From: an uncultured bacterium
Lineage (GTDB): Bacteria; Bacillota; Clostridia; Oscillospirales; Ruminococcaceae
Length of the DNA stretch: 8,984 nucleotides
Reading direction: 5' to 3'
Assembly (NCBI GenBank): GCA_934845495.1
Contig: CAKWRB010000047.1
Span: 1-8,984, forward strand
A program made the translations under genes and the position numbers. The notes under the pieces are model-generated. The model had not been told where the DNA came from and ran no database searches. It was given only the letters and a program-made list of their open reading frames with translations. This document shows, one piece after another, positions 5,948 to 8,984 of this stretch (within the stretch, counting starts at the first letter, position 1; the number at the start of each line of letters is the position of its first letter).

Positions 5948-6490
5948 TCAGTTTCCGGCAGCCAGCTGGATGCGGGAGAGACGGAAGAACAGCTCCCCCA
6001 GGGCGTACTTCTGCAGGCTCAGGTAGCGCTCGGGGGTAGGGATCCCGCCGCAGCTGAGGATCTCCATCTCGCCGCTGGCGCCCGAGATGAAAAGGTTGGC
6101 CGAATCGAAGCCGTTTTTCAGGTAAAATTTCCGGCGGGAGAGGCGCTGGGCCTGGTTTTCGGCGGCCTCGTCCGGGCGCTCGATGAGCAGCACCACCTTT
6201 TTATCCGCAAACCGGCTGCGCACCTGCTCCATGATGAAGCTGCCGGTGCCCCGGCTGCGGATCCTGGAGGAGACTGCCAGGTAGTCCACCATGACCATAT
6301 CCTGGTAGGGAATGAGGACGGTGAAGCCCAGCACCTGGCTTCCCTCGGTGGCGGTCATCAGCAGGGCTTTGCCCTTTTTTACCGAACGGCGCAGCGAGCC
6401 GTAGGGCTTGCGCTCCTGCTTGGGGAAGGCCTCCAGATAAATCTCCTTGACCTGGGGCCACTGCTCTTCTCGGATTTCAGTCAGATTCAT
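5948..6490 (-). CDS. GNAT family N-acetyltransferase
   Basis: A 180-residue single-domain acetyltransferase predicted to move an acetyl group from acetyl-CoA to an amine. The N-terminus MNLTEIREEQWPQVKEIYLEAFPKQER fits the first strand and helices. Strand 4 is MVMVDYLAVSSRIRSRG (65-81), followed by the acetyl-CoA pyrophosphate loop R78-x-x-G81-x-G83. The closing motif KFYLKNGFDSANLF (121-134) matches the conserved 'FYxKxGF' region. The ATG at 6490 has AAGGAGA 11-12 nt upstream, a rather long spacing. Substrate not assignable. Its only visible promoter has a 19-bp spacer with a GTAC dyad, which needs a MerR-type activator; the divergent neighbour encodes one. A strong terminator closes the gene, so it is a single-gene unit. 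Confidence 0.9.
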   Translation of the reverse strand: MNLTEIREEQWPQVKEIYLEAFPKQERKPYGSLRRSVKKGKALLMTATEGSQVLGFTVLIPYQDMVMVDYLAVSSRIRSRGTGSFIMEQVRSRFADKKVVLLIERPDEAAENQAQRLSRRKFYLKNGFDSANLFISGASGEMEILSCGGIPTPERYLSLQKYALGELFFRLSRIQLAAGN

Positions 6491-6544
6491 GGAACGATTT
6501 GTCTCCTTTTTTTCAGTTCAAGTGGGGATTTTGGTTCGGTTTGT

Positions 6545-6575
6545 AGTATACTATGTACAGGAACTGTACAGTCAA
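6545..6575 (-). promoter_or_regulatory. MerR-type promoter/operator of the GNAT gene (19-bp spacer)
   Basis: Leftward promoter with TTGACT (6575..6570), a 19-bp spacer (6569..6551) and TATACT (6550..6545). The spacer begins with a GTAC-N7-GTAC dyad directly after the -35, the same placement as in the classical mer operator. A 19-bp spacer is too long for unaided sigma-A and is the hallmark of MerR-family activation by DNA distortion. The element also covers the start region of the MerR gene on the other strand (its -35 overlaps the ribosome site, and the plus strand offers TATACT at 6547-6552), so autoregulation is likely. Confidence 0.82.
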
Positions 6576-6586
6576 GAGGTGATTTC

Positions 6587-7432
6587 ATGCAGCAGAACAA
6601 ATATCTCTATTCCTCGGGGGAATTTGCCCGACGCACCGGGGTGAACAAGCGCACCCTGCACTATTATAATGACATCGGCCTGTTCTGCCCGGCGGTGACC
6701 GGGGAAAACGGCTACCACTATTACAGCTGTTTTCAGTTTGCACAGCTGGAGCTGATCCTGACCCTGCGGCGGATCGGCCTCTCCATCGAGGAGATCCGGG
6801 ACTATGTCACCCAGCCGAAGGGCCCGGCTGTTTCGCAGATGATGGAGCAGAAGATCCAGCTCATCAACGAATCGATCCAGCAGCTGCTGGACACTCAGGA
6901 TTTTCTGGAGCAGAAGGCCAGCCGGCTGAAAACCAGCATGGAGGCCCGGCATGGGCGCATCGAGCTGTGTACCCTGCCCGAACGGCGGATCATTCTCTCG
7001 GAGCCCATCACCGGCCGGTATGATGCGGCGGATTTCTCGGTGGCGGCGGATTTTTCCCTGCGGCTCAAGCAGCTGTTCCATCTCTACGACAGCTTTGGCA
7101 GCTGCATTCCGGTCCAGGCGCTGCAGCAAGGGCGGTTTGAGGAGTACGAGTCCTTTTACGCCTACTGCCCTGGCGCAGCCGAGGTCTGGGACCGGGTGCT
7201 GCCGGCCGGCACCTATCTGCGGGCCTTCTGCATCGGGGAGTGGAGCCGTCTGCCTGAGGTGTACCGCTCGATCCTGGATTATGCCCGGAGGGAGGGGCTG
7301 ACCCTCACCGGCCATGCCTACGAGGAGGGGCTCAACGAGATGGCGATCCAGTCCCAGAGCGACTATGTGACGATGATTACCATTCCCTGCCAACGGATAG
7401 AGGAACAGCCACAGGGGAGGGAACAGCTGTGA
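6587..7432 (+). CDS. MerR family transcriptional regulator with GyrI-like (BmrR-type) ligand-binding domain
   Basis: A 281-residue activator. The N-terminal winged helix-turn-helix is classical: YSSGEFARRTGVNKRTLHYYNDIGLFCP (8-35) and NGYHYYSCFQFAQLELILTLRRIGLSIEEIRDYV (41-74). A dimerisation coiled coil runs from about 82 to 120. The C-terminal domain (about 125-268) resembles GyrI-like/AraC effector-binding folds: IELCTLPERRIILSEPI, AGTYLRAFCIGEW (207-219), YRSILDYARREGLTLTGHAYEEGLNEMA (226-253) and the closing strand YVTMITIPC. In BmrR-like proteins a buried acidic residue in this region recognises cationic drugs; Glu246 or Glu247 is a candidate. No metal-binding Cys cluster in the MerR/CueR pattern is seen. 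The ATG at 6587 follows AGAGGTGA. Likely targets are the two 19-bp-spacer promoters bracketing it. The effector is unknown. Confidence 0.92.
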   Translation: MQQNKYLYSSGEFARRTGVNKRTLHYYNDIGLFCPAVTGENGYHYYSCFQFAQLELILTLRRIGLSIEEIRDYVTQPKGPAVSQMMEQKIQLINESIQQLLDTQDFLEQKASRLKTSMEARHGRIELCTLPERRIILSEPITGRYDAADFSVAADFSLRLKQLFHLYDSFGSCIPVQALQQGRFEEYESFYAYCPGAAEVWDRVLPAGTYLRAFCIGEWSRLPEVYRSILDYARREGLTLTGHAYEEGLNEMAIQSQSDYVTMITIPCQRIEEQPQGREQL

Positions 7433-7593
7433 TCTTGTACCGGAAGCTTGCCCGGCAGGAGGTGGAGCGCCGCCTGTTTGACGGGTTTGTGCGGCATCAG
7501 GTGGTCGATCTCTGCCTGCGGCGGGGCGAAACGGGCTGGGTGGTGCAGCCCGACCCCTTTGATTGCCAGCTGGAATACAGCCTGAACCGTTAA
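7429..7593 (+). CDS. 54-residue ORF coupled to the MerR gene; possible truncated GNAT N-terminus
   Basis: A GTG start (7429) overlaps the MerR stop in the GTGA arrangement and follows a good GGGGAGG ribosome site with 8-nt spacing, typical of translational coupling. The product (MILYRKLARQEVERRLFDGFVRHQVV, then DLCLRRGETGWVVQPDPFDCQLEYSLNR) has a first half that recalls the opening helix-strand of a group of Firmicutes GNAT acetyltransferases (RxLxxxEI...LFxxFxRxQVVxxCWRK). This is from memory and unverified. The reading then stops where the rest of that domain would follow. Its TAA overlaps the convergent hydrolase stop inside the 4-base TTAA. It is either a remnant of a deleted acetyltransferase or a real small protein; no activity can be assigned. 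Confidence 0.55.
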   Translation: MILYRKLARQEVERRLFDGFVRHQVVDLCLRRGETGWVVQPDPFDCQLEYSLNR

Positions 7594-8777
7594 CGGAGGC
7601 CGTCGGCAATGGCCCGGAAGAACTCCACATGCTTGAGCTCATAGTGCTCGGCCATGAAGTCCGGGTCGGCATTGACCTTGACGATGATGACATTCTGTTC
7701 GGGGTTTACATAGAGGAACTGCCCATAGACGCCAATGGCCATGAATTCGCCCTGATCGCCCTCGGGTACCCACCACTGGTAGCCATAGCCGATGGCATTG
7801 TAGCCGTCGTTGTTGGCGCCCGGCTTGGAGTAGTCGGCGCTGATGTCCAGGCTGTCCCGGATCCAGTCCCGGGGCAGGAGCTGCTCACCGTTCCAGTTGC
7901 CCTCGTGCAGATAGAGCCGGGCAAACCGGGCATAGTCCCGCAGCGAGATGCTCAGACCGCCGTTGGCCAGTTCAGTGCCGTTGTTCAGGGTCCAGTAGGC
8001 ATTGTGGGCCGAGCCGATCCGGGTCCAGAGCTTTTCCTCCATATATTCGCCCAGACCCTTGCCGGTGGCATTCTTGATGACCTGGCCCAGAATCTCGGTG
8101 TTGATGCTGAGATAGCGGCGGTAGGTGAACGGGGGTCCCTGTACACCGTAGCCGGCAATCACCTCCATAGCGGGGGTGCCCATCAGGGTGCGCATAGAAA
8201 AGCTGTTCATGTCGGTGTCCTCGTTAAAGTCGATGCCCGAAGCCATCTGCAGACAGGCCTTGATGGGGATATTCTCCAGGTCGGTGCCCACAAATTCGGG
8301 GATATACTTGCCCAGGGGATCGTTTACACTGTCGATGAAGCCATCGGCGACGGCAAAGCCCATCAGCGCCGAGACAAAGGACTTGCCCATCGAGTTGGAG
8401 GAAAAGACGGTGGCCTCATCGCCGCCGAAGAAGTAGTTTTCGTACCGGATCACATCGTCCTGGATCACCAGCAGGGCAGAGGTTTTGGTGTCCTGCAGGA
8501 AGGGTTCGGTGGGGTAGAAGCTGCCCTCAAACTGGAAGCCGTCCGCCAGGGCGATGTTCTCCTCCTTGGCAAACTCAAAGGGAGCGGCACTCCCTTGGAT
8601 GGTGACGGTGGGCTGGATCTCGGGGGTGTGCTGGAAGGTGTAGGCCAGGTTTTCGTCCTTGAAGCTCTGCAGCGACCGGTAGAGCAGCGAGAGCCGCTCC
8701 CCGAAGCAGAACCAGATCGCCCCCAGAATCAGAGCGAGGCAGCAGAGTACGATACCAAGGCGTTTCCAAAGTTTCAT
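7590..8777 (-). CDS. Membrane-anchored beta-lactamase-fold serine hydrolase (COG1680/class C-like)
   Basis: A 395-residue protein with a short cytoplasmic start (MKLWKR), one hydrophobic segment at 7-26 and no clear signal peptidase site, so it is probably anchored with the domain outside. The serine hydrolase motif S-x-x-K is S129-M-G-K132 (in FSSNSMGKSF). The second-motif region is Y222-x-S-x-N226 (in YRRYLSINTEILG), like the Y-x-S-x-N seen in 6-aminohexanoate-dimer hydrolase (NylB)-type enzymes. Other family marks are LLVIQDDVIRYENYFFGGD (102-120), GGLSISLRDYARFARLYLHEG (273-293), GYGYQWWVP (330-338) and GVYGQFLYVNPEQNVIIVKVNA (349-370). Members are esterases, peptidases or amidases, mostly not true beta-lactamases. 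The ATG at 8777 follows AAAGGA; a TTG six codons upstream was rejected. The promoter is of the 19-bp MerR type. No terminator follows. Confidence 0.9.
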   Translation of the reverse strand: MKLWKRLGIVLCCLALILGAIWFCFGERLSLLYRSLQSFKDENLAYTFQHTPEIQPTVTIQGSAAPFEFAKEENIALADGFQFEGSFYPTEPFLQDTKTSALLVIQDDVIRYENYFFGGDEATVFSSNSMGKSFVSALMGFAVADGFIDSVNDPLGKYIPEFVGTDLENIPIKACLQMASGIDFNEDTDMNSFSMRTLMGTPAMEVIAGYGVQGPPFTYRRYLSINTEILGQVIKNATGKGLGEYMEEKLWTRIGSAHNAYWTLNNGTELANGGLSISLRDYARFARLYLHEGNWNGEQLLPRDWIRDSLDISADYSKPGANNDGYNAIGYGYQWWVPEGDQGEFMAIGVYGQFLYVNPEQNVIIVKVNADPDFMAEHYELKHVEFFRAIADGLR

Positions 8778-8823
8778 TCTATCAAATCCTTTCAAAATAA
8801 GCGGTGAATGACCTCATGCTGCC

Positions 8824-8854
8824 ATTATAAGCCGTACAGTAAAAGTACAGTCAA
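8824..8854 (-). promoter_or_regulatory. MerR-type promoter/operator of the serine hydrolase gene (19-bp spacer)
   Basis: Leftward promoter with TTGACT (8854..8849), a 19-bp spacer (8848..8830) and perfect TATAAT (8829..8824). The spacer opens with GTAC-N7-GTAC exactly as in the GNAT promoter; over the -35 and dyad (first 21 bases) the two sites differ at only three positions. Leader length is about 40 nt. This is the second copy of the operator in the window and is read here as a target of the MerR regulator at 6587-7432. Confidence 0.85.
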
Positions 8855-8874
8855 CCCCCCTTTTTTTGAAAAAA

Positions 8875-8927
8875 CGCCTACGGCGGGCAACTCTTTGGCA
8901 CGCCTGGCGGCGGGCGATTCCTTGGCA
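8875..8927. repeat. Two-copy imperfect tandem repeat (26 and 27 bp)
   Basis: Copies at 8875-8900 and 8901-8927 both begin CGCCT and end TTGGCA; the last 20 bases match at 17 positions. No third copy follows before the window ends at 8984. The stretch upstream (8855-8874) is a C6-T8 run and then A6, without a stem. No gene is supported in 8856-8984. Confidence 0.6.
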
Positions 8928-8984
8928 ATCCCCGGAAAACCTTTGCGGAAATGGTCAGGGAGGGGGCGTTTGTGGGGGAACCGT

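Noticed and set aside
5843..6586. N-terminal extension of the MerR gene
   Set aside because: It runs antisense through the GNAT gene and its terminator; the HTH begins right after the ATG at 6587, which has a ribosome site.
8778..8795. TTG start for the serine hydrolase six codons upstream
   Set aside because: The AAAGGA ribosome site lies within this stretch and is properly spaced for the ATG at 8777.
7563..8807. Plus-strand 414-aa open frame
   Set aside because: Antisense shadow of the serine hydrolase gene.

Overview
The window looks like chromosomal DNA of a GC-rich anaerobic Clostridia-type Firmicute, plausibly a gut Oscillospirales/Ruminococcaceae relative. This is inferred from GC-rich genes with AT-rich intergenic gaps, near-consensus AGGAGG ribosome binding sites, sigma-A-type promoters, A6/T6-flanked terminators, a DUF362-ferredoxin protein and M20 amidohydrolases. 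No rRNA, tRNA, CRISPR array, insertion sequence or phage gene was seen. Most genes are on the minus strand.

Left part (1-4660), uptake and hydrolysis of amidated or acylated amino acids. From right to left on the minus strand: an M20D amidohydrolase (3276-4457), a family 3 solute-binding lipoprotein (1634-2497), an amino-acid-type ABC permease (953-1621) and an AbgB-like M20 amidohydrolase cut by the window edge (1-714). A VOC/glyoxalase-fold gene (2802-3209) lies between them on the plus strand and ends at a bidirectional terminator. The transporter has no ATPase gene here. The likely scheme (inference) is import of a small amino-acid conjugate or peptide-like compound and its cleavage by one or both M20 enzymes. 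Each M20 gene has a promoter with the same extended -10 block and a structured leader of about 120 nt.

Middle (4659-5813): a DUF362 protein with a C-terminal 2x[4Fe-4S] ferredoxin domain, with its own promoter and of unknown role.

Right part (5891-8854): a probable MerR-family regulatory circuit. A BmrR-like MerR regulator (6587-7432, plus) lies divergent to a GNAT acetyltransferase (5948-6490, minus). The acetyltransferase promoter has a 19-bp spacer carrying a GTAC-N7-GTAC dyad. A nearly identical element (TTGACT, 19 bp with the same dyad, TATAAT) drives a membrane-anchored beta-lactamase-fold serine hydrolase (7590-8777, minus) from the far side of the locus. The two sites bracket the regulator, suggesting an unannotated three-gene regulon: ligand sensor, acetyltransferase, surface serine hydrolase. 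A 54-residue ORF (7429-7593), coupled to the regulator by a 4-nt overlap, may be a truncated GNAT remnant, and its stop codon overlaps the convergent hydrolase stop.

The right edge (8875-8927) carries a two-copy imperfect tandem repeat; nothing else is recognised there.
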